DNA from: Karstenula rhodostoma CBS 690.94
Lineage: Eukaryota; Ascomycota; Dothideomycetes; Pleosporales; Didymosphaeriaceae
DNA: 64,000 bases
Assembly: GCA_010093485.1 (NCBI GenBank)
Contig: MU001503.1
Span: 1,261,132 to 1,325,131, forward strand
Direction: 5' to 3'
Position numbers and translations under genes: made by a program. Within the stretch, counting starts at the first letter, position 1; every line of letters begins with the position of its first letter. The notes under the pieces were generated by a model. It was given only the letters and a program-made list of their open reading frames with translations, searched no databases and had not been told where the DNA came from. Shown piece by piece: positions 36,522 to 48,248 of this stretch.

Positions 36522-39500
36522 GTGAGGATGGATGATATTATCCCGATGGACCCTCGAACAATGGAAGACATGGAATGTCAATTCAAAGAAGAGCTGCTCG
36601 ACTGCTTGGACGACTGCGATTATTACGGATCTTTCTCTTCCCTCCAATCACACCAAACCTACGCGAATCCCGGTCTTGCTCTGAAAGGTTTTGGCACAGT
36701 GGGGTTACCGCTTGGGATGCGTGATGCCGAAGCCATCGCCAGTATCTGCAAGCGATCCCCATTTGGAAAAGGTGACCAGACTCTTGTTGATACATCAGTG
36801 AGGCGAACCTGGGAGCTGGATGCGTCCGAATTTGAATGTCGAAATCCCATATGGCCTGGCTTCCTGGCGCATTTGGTTCAGAAAACCCTCGAAGAGCTGG
36901 GAGTGAGATTAGAAAGCCACGCCCAAGCATACAAGCTTCTTCTCTACGAAGAGGGCGCCTTCTTCAAACCGCATAAAGACACGGAGAAGGTACCGGGAAT
37001 GTTCGGAACACTCGTTATATGCTTGCCATCTCCACACACCGGGGGAGAAGTACACCTGCAGCATAATGGACAGGAGCGTACTTTGACGACTGCACCAGGT
37101 TCGGCACATAATCTGACAACCCTTGGATGGTATTCAGATGTGACTCACGAAGTCAAGCCTGTGGAGAGTGGCTTTCGCTTAGCACTGACATACAATCTGG
37201 TCCAGGACCAAACGACGCCTAGACAATCAGCTGTGGCCCTTGACGAGACCAAGGCTCGGCTGGATCAGTCTCTAAGACTCTGGAGTGAAACTTTGCCTGA
37301 TCTTCCATTTCTCCTGTATCCACTCAGCTATCAATACACTTTTGCGAGTCTGTCGTTGTCCGCCTTGAAAGGACAAGACGCCGCGAAAGGCCAGCTTATC
37401 GATCAATCTGCCTGCCACAACGGTATGTTCTGGTTCTTGGGCCAACTGACGCGTCAAAAAACCTTTCAGACCTGGAACGAATCTGCGGAAGTTGAATATA
37501 TGATCGAAAACATAGTGACGCCGAACGGTTTGTCCCTTGATTGGAGGCTGTTCGAAGTTGACGAAACTTGCCTGCTCCCAGCCGCGGAAGAACTGTATGA
37601 AAGGCGCCGTCCAGATAGCGTGGACGAAGAAGAATATACGGGCAACGCCTCTACCCCAGCAAGCAAACGATATCACAACTCGGTATGTTTTGGATCTTTA
37701 CAGTGTTCATTAAAGCTTATGTGATTGTAGGTTCTGATTCTCATGCGTAAAGAGGAAGCTGTATCGCAATTCTTGGAGCAGTCCTACGTTGGTACGAACG
37801 CAATGTTAGCTTTCTTTGAGCTACTACACAATGACTTCAAAATGGTTGAAGATGAGTCGTCCATGCAGTTAATGATCCACGCCTCAAAGGGGATGATGGA
37901 CAAGGTCACTCAGGTGAGTTTGATTTAAGTACCATATTATTAACGTCGCACGTGAACTTCAGTGACTGCTGTCTTCGTAGGGCTGACTTCCTTGTGATTT
38001 AGAAGATCAACGGTCATAACAGGTTTTTAATGAAGTGGGAAAACCGGACACTGGCACACCAGTCGCAATTGCAGGATGAGTGTAGCACTATATTCTTATC
38101 TGCGGGTGAATTCTGCTACAGAAATGGTTACAATGATATCATTCAAGACGCTTTGAAAGAGACGATGAAAGCCTGGAAATGGTTCTCTTCTAGTTCAATG
38201 ATCTCTATCGTGAAAGCGGCCGTTCAGCGCGAGGCTTTGACTCGCGGTGTGAGTCCTGTGAGTGTGTGGTGCCAATGGTAGGCTTGTTGAGCTTCAAATT
38301 GCATGCTCAGGTCAGTGTACTAACAGCCTACAGGTTAGCCATCCCGCCGCCACCCAACCCGACCTTTGAATATATCTACGATGTGCACCAAACATTAGAG
38401 GAAGTTCAGAAGTCGTTACTGCCACAAGATCAGCCTGCCTTCACTGTTTGGGCCACAGTGTACCTGACAGAGCAAGTTGGATCCATTAAGCTTTATTCAA
38501 ATCGTCACATTGGTGAGTTGTTACAAGTCATGCTGAAGATACCAGTGAAAGTTTATCAAGAAAGGTAACACATCGCAAGCAAACGAGAAACCCTATACTG
38601 ACCAAGACAGTATCTTGCCGAACCTACTCCTGTACCTCGACCGCCTTCAAGCGTTTTACCTTTTCAAGCAGCTTGATACTTGGCCGGGGCTCGAACACGT
38701 CGTCAAGATTACATACGGCGCCATACTGAACAAAGATCCCGCAATTGTTACCTTACTTCTCGAAGATTTTCAGGATAATACACAGAAGGGTCGGGGCTTG
38801 CAGAAGCTCGCGAGTCAACAATTGAATGCACAGAAGGAAATCCTGGTGCGCCACTTCTTGGACGTGCTTGGGTACGCTTTGGCCTTGGGTCTTGACGACG
38901 ATGCACGAGCGCTTCTCGTCCGTGGTCTCCCTGAGCTACCTGCACCCGGATCTGGACAATGGAGCACGTGGAATCGCCTAATTGACCTAAACGAGAACCT
39001 ACTTGGTCGTGTCGAAGCTTATGATGCGAAGTTACACGAGGCTCTGCGCCCCTACATTGTATCGACTCTGCGTGGAACAACCGAGTGGCTCATGGCGCAG
39101 CGCCCCGTCAGACCGAAGGACTGGAAACAAACTGGACATGAACTGAAGCCCGAGTGCGATCCAAAATGGTGCACGCTGCTGCATCAGTTCCTCATCAGCC
39201 CCTCACATTCCGTTTGTAAGTTCAAGTGTAATCAGTATACGCGCGAACATATCAGACGCAGCTTGGGTGAACGGTACTACGTTTTTGATCGCGAGAAAAA
39301 CCAGCCAGGACCATACACTCTCATCGTTAACAAGACTAGCAACGAGTTCCAGCAATTGAACGGCGTATGGGAGAGCAACATTCGGCTGCTCCAGATGCAT
39401 CTACATGCCCTGAGGTTCGGCCCCGCAGGGAAAACTGTATTTGGGGATGAGATCGGAAAATTTGATGACACGGATCGTATGTTATTGGCGACAGGAGTGC

Positions 39501-39631
39501 ATCCTTTGCAGCCCGTAGGCCCACGGCCACTTGGTAATGCCTCAGCTTTGACGCAAAATCTTGAACCTAGAGGGGTTCTAGATGAGCATGTCGCGAAAAA
39601 GAGGAGGACAGAGGTCATTGACTTGACGTGA
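36522..39631 (+). CDS. 2-oxoglutarate/Fe(II) oxygenase (prolyl 4-hydroxylase-like) protein, five exons
   Basis: My model is join(36522..37682,37731..37913,38003..38248,38311..38512,38607..39631), about 938 residues. The N-terminal third has a 2OG-Fe(II) oxygenase fold (about residues 135-226). HKD (H151, D153) and H209 are the expected iron ligands, and R219 in GFRLALTYNL is the expected 2-oxoglutarate contact. The segment PSPHTGGEVHLQHNG fits the family. The remaining 700 residues form a long helical region without a domain I can name; such large fungal proteins with this N-terminal domain are common and uncharacterised. The extreme C-terminus, basic KKRRTEVIDLT, looks like a nuclear signal followed by a SUMO-interaction-like VIDLT. 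The start could be the ATG at 36528. The acceptor of exon 4 is the least certain splice (alternatives 38327 or 38334). Hydroxylation substrate unknown. Confidence 0.85.
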
Positions 39632-39791
39632 GTTACTAAGTGGGAGAAATGGTTGTTGTTGGGTCATTGATAAACAAGTTCTTTTCGTATTATTGCTCAC
39701 GATGTCACCCACTAAGATCCTTCGCACCTCTCTGTTACAATTTTGCTGCCGAGTTCACAAACAAAGCCCCGCTGTTGAGGGCAATGACAGT

Positions 39792-40930
39792 TCACTGCAC
39801 GATCTCATCCACCATATTTTGGGCGCACTGACCATACTTGTTCACCGACCCTCCAACTAGGCCAATCGGCCTGCACACATGATTTCAGTATCAAAAACAT
39901 ACCAGGAGAGACTGCGCGATTACTTGCCTCAGCGCCGCGGCGTCCTCGATCGCATCCGTCAACTTTCCCTCCTTACGCAATCGGTCCAACTCAAATTCCA
40001 ACGGGACAATCCCCTTGTCAATGAGTCCTGTAATCTCCTGCTGGCGGTTGACCTTCCAGTTCGTCCGCTACGGATTTCTCAGCGCTCTCAGCGGCCTTCT
40101 ACTCTAGACGATTAACTTGACCTAACTATCATAACCCGCAGCGACGACCTAGTCTTTGAAGATCTGCGGTGCCTTGCTGTCTTTAGAGACTATGAAGCGT
40201 GTACCGATCCATACACCGCTTGCGCCGAAGACGAGGGCTGCAGCGACGCTACGACCGTCGTTCGTACCACCTGCTGCAACCATAGTCACGGGATTGGGCG
40301 TCAGCGGGGAAACGTATTGTTTGCATATGTCGGCGCTGGCGGGGATTAGCACGCTGGTCGCTGTCGCCCGTATGTCCGCCTGCCTCTCCACCTTGCGCCA
40401 TGATGATGTCTGCACCTGCGCGGCATGCTTTGTTGACGTGCTGTGGGCGTGAGCATGAGGCTTGTATCTAGTTACATGGGGGAGATTTCTGCATACCTTC
40501 GGATGGCCGATCACGTTGCCGCTTGCGAATCCTTAGTAGGCATTCGATGAGAAAGTTCGGACGGCGTACTTACTACAACACTCCACCCTTGTGCAACTTC
40601 TCTATTGCCCACTGTGGTGGCACACCCACAGCTGACACGAAAAGCTTCGCACCACTTTGAATTACGATATCCAATAGCTCACCCAGGTTTCCCTTCGTGT
40701 AATCATACTGCCGTTATGCATCAGCAAACCCCACTTTTATCCTAACACCCAACCTTTCGATTCAAGCGATCACTGGAGTGGAACCACGTTTGTCTTCCTC
40801 GCACTTGCGGCAACCTGTGGCAGCAGTAAATCCACGCCAAACGGCGCATTCTGATCCTTCGGCAACTCCGGGTAGATGTTTGTTTGTTTGGCCAAAGGCA
40901 ATATCCGACTTAAAAAAGGAGTTACGCAAG
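39792..40930 (-). pseudogene. Nitronate monooxygenase (2-nitropropane dioxygenase family) pseudogene
   Basis: The minus strand carries successive pieces of a nitronate monooxygenase, an FMN enzyme oxidising alkyl nitronates. Segments in order are APFGVDLLLPQV (near 40,840), DYTKGNLGELLDIVIQSGAK and SAVGVPPQWAIEKLHKGGV (near 40,700-40,570), VIGHPK, HVNKACRAGADIIMAQGGEA with GGHTGD (near 40,370-40,440), and VAAGGTNDGRSVAAALVFGASGVWIGTRF (near 40,200-40,280). A C-terminal NRQQEITGLIDKGIVPLEFELD follows. It is broken. A net loss of two bases near 40,362-40,366, just after GGHTGD, shifts the frame, and four in-frame stops follow between about 40,095 and 40,150. The N-terminal FMN-binding part is not found. 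Introns with normal splice sites are still visible (GTATGC...CCACAG before HVNK), so this is a decayed normal gene, not a retrocopy. Confidence 0.88.
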
Positions 40931-41984
40931 GAGGTTTAATATTATGAAGAGTTACTACTATTGCGAGCTTCACAGTGCTGAAGTTGTTAAAATAACGATA
41001 CTTCTAGAGCTACGGTTCACACGTGACTTACCCACTAATCACCCTATACGCCCTTCTCCTCGTGGGCGCTTCTCAATCGTCTTCCTCGGCTCCAGGATCT
41101 TGACTTGTTACTACTACTGCAGGCCGAGCGACCAGCTTTAAGGCAGAGCTCCAGATTGCAATAGAGCGGAACCATTATACGTAATATCCCTTCTTGCACG
41201 AGTCTTCCGAAGCGAGTGCAATAATATGCCGAATCTTGTTCCCTAGACTGCTTTGTGACCAGGATACCTAACACATTCATATGCTCCAGTTTAATCTATT
41301 TGATCCAATATAACTTCCCGTCTGCTTTTGAATCACTGTTTATGGTGGAATCCAGTGAATCTATCGTTCTGGAGTAGTTCCATGTTTCTGTAGAGGATTT
41401 TGGGATAGTAGCGCACGATAGTACCACAGAGCCGAATTACTGGGATGGGACTACTTGTGGATCCTAGCCCAACACATGCTACTGGGTCAAGAGCGTGGAA
41501 AAACTGGTGAGGGTCAAGCAACGCTATGATAGCTTCAGTTCCTCTAAGACTGGTTTCCGAAAGCTCGCAGAAGAGACAAATCTAGGAGTCTAAACAAGTA
41601 TTTTAAGAGGCGGGCGGTGACTCATTGTGATTAAATCTGTTGAGAAACATCCATGGTTGTTCATAAACTGGGTGGGTTCGTTGAGCATTATTTTCCGTGG
41701 TTTGTGTCACACAGAAATCCACATTTTACAAACCCAGCGGTAGCTCATTGTAATCCAATCTATTACGAAATATTTGTGGTTGTTCATACGCTGGGTGGGT
41801 TCGTTGAGCATCGTTTTCCGCGGTTTGCATCAGGCAAAAGTCAACACTTTCCAACAGAGAATAGAAAATCCCTTTGAAGTTCATATATCTACACAGAACA
41901 CCACAGACACTCTCGTAAAATAGCAGGCAAGAAACTACTATAAGAATCCAATCCAGTTCAATCCACCACGAATTACATCACAAC
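40931..41984. other. Spacer upstream of the DUF4419 gene
   Basis: About 1 kb without a convincing gene. It contains a 123-bp direct duplication (41,611-41,850), listed separately. The last 100 bp, CA-rich and ending in CACAACATG, look like the leader of the DUF4419 gene. Confidence 0.5.
41611..41850. repeat. 123-bp direct duplication
   Basis: Two copies, with GGTTGTTCATA at 41655 and 41778, share CTGGGTGGGTTCGTTGAGCA and the flanking GGCGGT..CTCATTGT and TTTTCCG.GGTTTG. The copies have diverged by perhaps 15-20%, mostly by transitions. No coding sense. Confidence 0.8.
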
Positions 41985-43139
41985 ATGCCCGCCACAATCC
42001 GCCCCTCCCCGTCCAGAACCGGCACCAATACCGACGAAACCGTCACATCAGCTGAGGATCTGATCCAAAAGCATGCGCAAATGACCGACCCGTTCGCCAA
42101 ATTCGCCAAGGAACTGAACCATCTCACCCAAGAACTCATGCATATTTCCTTCTCCGACATCGGTAGCGCCGCAGCAAAAAAGCTGATCCCATACGCCAAC
42201 AGCTTCTTCGAAGGCATCATGCGTGCCTACCAGCAGGATCTGCATCTTATACTGCGACCAGACGACGTGTGGCAGGCGTTTATCACGCAGTTTAGTTTCT
42301 ACGTTAATGGACTCGCGGACAGAGAGAAAGAGTTTGTGCTCAGTGCCGAGAATACAATCGGACACCCAGACATGATGGATGTTGCGAAAGTGGCACGGAA
42401 TCTGAGTCGTCTCGTTGAAGAGAAGCTGGATGAGGATATCAGGAGGTTGATCATCCCAGACTTTACGACCACCACGGAGACTGATGTTGCGGTGGCGAGT
42501 ATAACGATGCTTGCGACGACGCAGAAGTATTTCGAATACAGAACGAACGAGGGCTGCGGATTCCCGTCTGTCACGCTGCTCGGCGAGCGGGACGACTGGG
42601 TGAAGATGCGCACGCGGCTTGATACGCTGCCGATCTACGGGCTGGAGTGTGCGGAGTGGGGAAAGCTACTCGTGCCCATCTTCGACCGGTTCATCGCGAT
42701 GTTTGACTGCCCTGGCGATGAGAGGCTGAAGAAGTTCTGGCTGAACTTTGCGTACTCCGAGCGCAATGGGTGCCGCACGCCGGACTCGTTTTCTGGATGG
42801 ATGACGGCGTTCGCTTTCTGGCAGGCCGACGGGTCACGCAGTAAGGGTCCGCGTGAGCGAATGGTTGAGCAGGATGCGTCGCTGCTGACGCTGGATGGGC
42901 ATGTGTATCCGAGGATTCTGCAGGGTAGTGTGCCACATGGAGTTGTACGGGCGTCTGTGGTTATAAGGTACCACGGGCAGACCGATGACATTACTGATTT
43001 GGTGGCTGGGAGCGTGGGAATGACCGTGGTTGAGGAAAATGAGCAGGGGACGACGGTCCAGCCCAGAAGTGGGTGGTGGATGACGTTGAATAAGAAGAAG
43101 AGTGATGATGGAAGCATCGCGGTGGGCATGGAAGCCTAA
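41985..43139 (+). CDS. DUF4419-family protein, 384 aa
   Basis: An intronless frame starting MPATIRPSPS. The pattern matches fungal DUF4419 proteins. An N-terminal segment NSFFEGIMRAYQQDLHLILR is followed by PDDVWQAFITQFSFYVNG (about residues 70-115). Then come LIIPDFTTTTETDVAVASIT and MLATTQKYFEY (about 155-185), GCGFPSVTLLGERDDWVKM (about 190-210), and a C-terminal half with FWLNFAYSERNGCRTPDSFSGW. No signal peptide or membrane helix. The molecular function of the family is unknown to me. Length is in the usual range. It converges on the aldolase gene with only 39 bp between the two coding ends, so their 3' transcripts probably overlap. Confidence 0.88.
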   Translation: MPATIRPSPSRTGTNTDETVTSAEDLIQKHAQMTDPFAKFAKELNHLTQELMHISFSDIGSAAAKKLIPYANSFFEGIMRAYQQDLHLILRPDDVWQAFITQFSFYVNGLADREKEFVLSAENTIGHPDMMDVAKVARNLSRLVEEKLDEDIRRLIIPDFTTTTETDVAVASITMLATTQKYFEYRTNEGCGFPSVTLLGERDDWVKMRTRLDTLPIYGLECAEWGKLLVPIFDRFIAMFDCPGDERLKKFWLNFAYSERNGCRTPDSFSGWMTAFAFWQADGSRSKGPRERMVEQDASLLTLDGHVYPRILQGSVPHGVVRASVVIRYHGQTDDITDLVAGSVGMTVVEENEQGTTVQPRSGWWMTLNKKKSDDGSIAVGMEA

Positions 43140-43178
43140 CTTGTCCACATGATTGAGCTTCGGAGACACTCGCGCTAT

Positions 43179-44257
43179 TCAGTATTCCGTCAACAAGTTC
43201 TTCGGCGCCGTATAATCCTCGAACAAACTCCCAGCCATTTCATACTCATACTCCAAATCCGGCTGGAACTCCCAGTACAGCGCCTCAGGATCGCTCGCCA
43301 TCCGAAACGTATACTCCGCCGCCTCGCCATCCACAATAATCTTCTTCATCCCCGCAGCCGCAGCAGCCTCGACACGGAGCTGCACGTCGCAGGACTTCTC
43401 CATCAGCGTGTATAGGTACGCTGCTTCATCTACGGTACCGCCTACCGTCTGCCGATCTCCTTAGCATACACATCTACTGGAAAACTCTGATATGAGAAGA
43501 GGGCGCGGGCTTACAAGCAGACCGTGATTCTGTAAGATAAGGCCTTTCCCCCTCGGCCCAAGCGCCGCAGCGAGCTTCTCGCCTTCTGTCGGGGAGAGCA
43601 CGACGCCGCCAAAATCGCGGTAGACGGCCTGCGCGTCGCCGTAGAAGTAGGTCACGTCTTGGTTGATCATGTCAAGGGGCTTGCCGAAAGCGGACCAGGC
43701 CTTGCCTGCGATACCGTGGCAGTGGCTTATTCGTCCCAATATTAGTTTACTTGCAATGGTCGAGTCTCGAAAGAACATGGTACTGCTTTCCTGACGAGGA
43801 CTTACCACGCAGCATGCACATCCGGCCTCGCGCGATGCACCGCACTATGAATCAAAAACCCCGCCGCATTCGCCGGCCGACTTTGATTCCCCCCGACAGC
43901 TTTCCCGTCGTAATCTACAAGCACCATATCGCTCGCCTTCAGCAGCCCGAAGTGCCGACCCAGAGGATTCGTCCAGAACGTATGCGGGAACTCGGGGTCG
44001 CGGACGCTGATGTGGCCTGACATGCCTTCCGTGAAGTTCTTGCGCGCGAACACGCGGAACGCGCCGGCCATGTGGGCGAGGAGCCATGCGCGATGCTTCT
44101 CGAAAGAGGGGAACGTGGGGATGCCGGGGAGGCAGACGCCTTGGGATATGGCCTGGAGGGCGGTTTGCGGTTTGGCGGGGTCGTCTTTGGATTTGGGTAT
44201 GGGCTGTTTAGCTTTGAGGCTGGGAAGGACTTCTGTGGAGATTGCAGAGGGGGCCAT
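43179..44257 (-). CDS. Class II aldolase/adducin-domain protein
   Basis: My model is complement(join(43179..43448,43515..43725,43806..44257)), 310 residues. Class II aldolase/adducin-fold enzymes use a metal held by histidines and include fuculose-phosphate aldolases and related decarboxylases; the substrate here is unknown. Visible features are ARKNFTEGMSGHISVRDPE, WTNPLGRHFGLLKASDMVLVDYDGK, the HAACHCHGI metal-site segment (H152 and H154) created exactly by the first splice, and LILQNHGLL (H218) at the end of exon 2. TVGGTVDEAAYLYTLMEKSC follows at the start of exon 3. Both introns have GTAAG donors, and both splices restore conserved motifs, which supports the model. Length and motif order match the common cytosolic fungal family. 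Confidence 0.9.
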
Positions 44258-44892
44258 ATTGTAAGGGACTTTGAGTTTGTTGCCGTGCTTGGTTGCCTAT
44301 GTTGTGGTGGAGTCGGTCGTTTTGTATACCCGCAGCGGAAATGATAAGCTACGCCCTATGGTCGAGAATTGTGGGCCATGAGGATGGTCTAACGGAGCCA
44401 TGTCCACGCTTAGCAACATAGCGTGGGGTGGCTTCCGAAAGTGGTGTTGAGAGGTTGGAATAACCTGCCACATTTGTTAGTGCGGGGCAAAACGCAGGCA
44501 GGCGCCGTAAACGACGAGCTACGTGTGCGATGAGTTATATGTATGTAAGACACAACTTCGTAACCAACATGCTTTGGGTTCTTGCGAAGGCAATGCAACA
44601 CCAACACACGCACTGAGGGTTTGTTGTTCAGTTGGATCCCGATGAAGGAGATCCGGAATGGGGTAATCAGCGGACATCACGTCGGGCCCCAGAAGACATT
44701 GGCCCATCCAATCCTGTTCTCCTCAGGGAGATAGTAACCGCGTTTGATAACGCGATGCAGAAGCTTCCGGTATCGATGGGTAACATATTCTATAGTCTAT
44801 ATTTGATTCTGCCACTAACAAACCAAAGAAACATGAAGCCGACCTTTACTATTATCAGACCATACGCATCCAGTATGCTACATATTGGCCTT
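44258..44892. other. Intergenic region
   Basis: About 630 bp upstream of the aldolase gene and downstream of the six-cysteine membrane protein gene. Short frames on both strands look random. The aldolase promoter must lie in the left part. Confidence 0.5.
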
Positions 44893-45820
44893 TTAAGAGC
44901 CACTCCCGTTCGCTAGTAGGTGCGTAATCATTCCATCCCGATCTGCGGCAGCCAACTTCCCCCGCGCAACACCTGAATCTAACTCTTGCGGGACGCCACC
45001 CTCCAGCTCTATGTGTCTATACGATTCCTTCTCATGGGTCATAGCTGCTCCAGACACTTCAGTAGCTTGGTTTTCTGGGTGAGCCGGAAGTTCACCCGCA
45101 GCGTGGGGATTCCGTTTCCGACGATGGTGGTGGAGCAGAAAGCCTACCAAGCCTAATGCGATGAGAACGATGGGTACAGTGACGCCGGCGGCGATGGCGG
45201 CAGTGTTGTCTTTTTTCTCGGGGGAGGGTGAGGGGGGATCGCTCGTTTGGGAGCTGGGCGTGCTTGTTGGGGTTGGGGTGGTTCTTGCGGGGGTTGATGC
45301 TGGGGAGGGCTGGGATGTGCTTTGGGTTGACGATGATGAGGGGGTAGGCTCGGATGACGCGGAATCTGTTGTGTCCTGTGAGGTGTTGGAAGTTTCAATT
45401 CCCAAGGCAGCCTCACCTGTTGTCGTGACCTTCTCAATGTCTGCCAACTGACAGTATTTGCTAAAGACCTCGACCGCGCTGCTGTCTTGTCCGCGGATCT
45501 TGGAACAAGCTGAATTTACTCTCGTGCTTATCATGCGACTGTAGTATGCAGAGGACTGATAGCAGAAACAAGCATACGAAGTTAACTGCGAACCGTCACC
45601 GCAGCCGTACTGATGAGGGATCAGTATGAGATCGATACGAGGGCCATATATTAGGACTTGCCTCCATTTTCCTCACAGCCATAGAGACTTCATGCTCTGC
45701 GCAAGACTGAAGAAGATCGTATTCTGGCACTGAGTCGATATAGATCTTGGTAGGGCCAGACGCTGCCGCAGATGCGGCCAGTAGCCACACGGCCACAGAC
45801 GACACCAACAAGAGTTTCAT
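44893..45820 (-). CDS. Secretory six-cysteine, Ser/Thr-rich single-pass membrane protein
   Basis: My model is complement(join(44893..45609,45662..45820)), 291 residues. It has a signal peptide (about 1-20, MKLLLVSSVAVWLLAASAAA) and an extracellular part with cysteines at 40, 56, 67, 69, 88 and 106. The YACFCYQSSAYYS segment resembles CFEM-like modules, although the usual eight cysteines are not present. A Ser/Thr/Pro-rich stalk (about 128-186) follows, then one membrane helix (about 190-212), then HHHRRKR and a cytoplasmic tail. The 52-bp intron begins GCAAGT, not GT, and ends TCAG. This GC-AG splice keeps phase 0 and joins KME to YGCGDGS, bringing two cysteines into register. The topology is that of a fungal cell-surface sensor or adhesin-like protein; function is inferred only from this layout. 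Confidence 0.7.
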
Positions 45821-46607
45821 CTCTTGGAACTAGTGGGAGTGACAATGTGGGTCGGGGATGAGAAAGCACCGCGATCATCATAATGAGTGGGCTGAAGAGA
45901 TTGTTTGTAAAGCTTGAGCCGCCCCTGACGCCTGGTCAAAGCTGCTGCAGACGGATTACGGAGACGCCTCTCGGAAATAGGGCTGCTGCGCAGTTGGGAT
46001 AAACATGGCAGATCTTCAGCCTGGTCTATCAGAATGCTTCTTAGAGACAAATCTGGTGAGAGCAGTGTTCTTATCTGGATTGGCTGATACTAGGGCTGAG
46101 GCCAATGAAGCAGCATCCCAATCTGGCTCTACACCGCGAATACATTTGTCGCTTTCACAGTTCGAAGCTGAAGAAGCGATATGCAAGGCTGAAGTTCTCG
46201 CAAGATGGGGGACTGCCAAGTCCGGGGGCTAAAGGAGCGAGGCGCGGTACGACTGCCACCAACCTAACAGGAACTATGCTCCTCGTCCTCGTGATCGTGA
46301 TTGGATGCACGCGTGTAAATACAGCTGTCGGTAGCGCGCACCCTGAAGAGGCGTTCGTATTGCTCAGGAGTCAGGAAGTGCGAAGTGAGCCGGAATGAGA
46401 GGGGTTTCGGATATCACGGCTCGAACACGATGCTGGCTGGGAAATACAGGACAGTATACGGGGATATGAAATTCGCGCGCATGTTGTTGCAACGCTGTAA
46501 AGGCGTGTCGCAGGCTTACGTTCGTGATGGTCGGAGCGCATGGCTTGAGCCGCAGTGCTCCGCGAAGGTTCCTCCGACCCTAGCGCCTTGGCGCGGGTGA
46601 ACGATGA
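45821..46607. promoter_or_regulatory. Divergent intergenic region
   Basis: About 790 bp between two diverging starts (the membrane protein on minus, the MSS51-like gene on plus). Both promoters should be here. Overlapping short frames on both strands have no recognisable product. Confidence 0.4.
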
Positions 46608-48248
46608 TTGCATGGGCATGCATCGCGTCGGACACGCAGCGTCGTCCGAAGCCAATTGCCCACCATGCGGTCCTCGTACACCTGCAACAGGTGTCTCTCG
46701 CTCATAAAAGCCTCCCGGCCGCAGCTGCGACCCTCCTCCGCGCTGCGCCTCGCCCCCCCGAGTCTCTCGCAGCGGCATCACTCCACCTGCAAAGCTCCCG
46801 CACAGCCCAAGCTCTCGCAGCCAAAACGGAGCATCTCGACCACGCCGACCCGCAACTTCCGGGGTGCATTCGAGCCGTACGAGTATGTCGACCCGGAAGG
46901 CATCAGCCGGAAGATGGTCCTGACGGAGAACAACCTCTTCCACTCGTTCACCAACTCGCCCATTCCCGAGATTCGCAAGCGCGCAGCTTTCATGCGCCAA
47001 CACGCCTACTGCCCGCACCCAAACCACAAGCCTACCCGGGCCCCGAACAACCCCCACGACCACGAGGCGCGCAAGAACTCCGAAACGGGCACGCCACCCG
47101 CCCACGTCGACTTCGAGTGCCCCGACTGCGGAATCCCTGTCTACTGCTGTGAGGAGCACTGGGCAGACGACTACGAAAACCATCTGGACGTGTGCGACAT
47201 CTTGCGCCAGTCCAACGAGGATGACCACGATCTGCGAAGCGGCCGTTTCTTCAAGGAGTTCCAGTTCGCGGAGCCGCAGATTGAAGAGATCTTGACCAAC
47301 ATGAGCAGCTGGGACACATATCTCTACACCCGAGACTTCGATGCCCTGAACAAGGACCGCGAGATGCGCCAGGCTACCAAGCTCCTGACGTATCCCATGA
47401 CCATCGCCAGCGTCATCAACGAGCTCAGCCCGTACAACATCCGCAAAGGGGGGCGTATGACGCCTGAGGGTCTCAAGAGCTTCGGCGGTATGTACTAAGC
47501 TCCACCCGTACCATCTTGTCTAACGTGTGTAGCTCTGCGCCACTCCCTCCACCCGCCCAGGACCGGTGGAGGTGACTCCTGGAAAAACGCCCGCCTTGCG
47601 CCGCCTTCGGTGCGCCTCTTTATCCTCGGCGCACGAGCCGAATCTTCCCTCCCACGAGACACCTGGATGCAACTAGCGTACCTTTTCCACCGCGTCCAGT
47701 TCTCGCTACACTTCATCGGCCCGGAGAGCATGGCAAACCGCGAGAACGAGTTCCCGCTCCCTGAACGCACAGCAAATAACCCCTTCGGTGCCGTGATTGA
47801 AGACCGCATTTCCAACGCCATGAAGGTCAGCACCTTTGTAGAATACTACCACACCATGCACAAGACGGGCCATTTCTATCCCTACGACCCGTACTTCGAC
47901 TGCTTCGTATGCTTCCATCCGGGCTTCGGCAACCCGGCCTCGCTGCACGAGTGGGAGGAGACAATTCCTCTACTACTGGAGACAAAGGTGCCAATCATCG
48001 CCACGGCTTACTCGCCAAGCGACCTGGAACAAGACGTTGGATTTCTGGAGAAACGCTACGGTAACGAGATGGACATGCTGCTTCAACCCGGAGAGAACAT
48101 CTTCAGAAGCTTGAGATGGGACTTGAATGACATGGATCCGCACGATGCGACGTGCAGCAACTGGGGTTTGTACGCGTTCAGAGGGAAGCGTTACGAGGCG
48201 ACTAAGAAGGAGAAGGAGGAGGAGGTGCACAGCGAGCGCACCGCGTAG
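46608..48248 (+). CDS. MSS51: MSS51-like mitochondrial translation/assembly factor
   Basis: My model is join(46608..47487,47533..48248), 531 residues. Yeast Mss51 activates translation of the COX1 mRNA in mitochondria and binds newly made Cox1. Visible here: a basic, Ser/Arg-rich N-terminus fitting a mitochondrial targeting signal, the segment FEPYEYVDPEGISRKMVLTE near residue 90, a CP-containing YCPHPNH at about 134-140, and a zinc-binding cluster with C171, C174, C180, C181, H184, H192 and C196. These are followed by the NMSSWDTYLYTRDF and SVINELSPYNIRKGG blocks typical of the family. The 45-bp intron (GTATGT...GTGTAG, with a TCTAAC branch) is supported by the restored frame F-G-A-L-R-H-S-L. 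An alternative start at 46665 (MRSSYTCNRC) is equally plausible. CP dipeptides may act as heme-regulatory motifs, as proposed in yeast. Confidence 0.88.

Noticed and set aside
46005..46398. Short plus-strand frames upstream of the MSS51-like gene
   Set aside because: They lie in the divergent promoter region, overlap each other and have no recognisable features.
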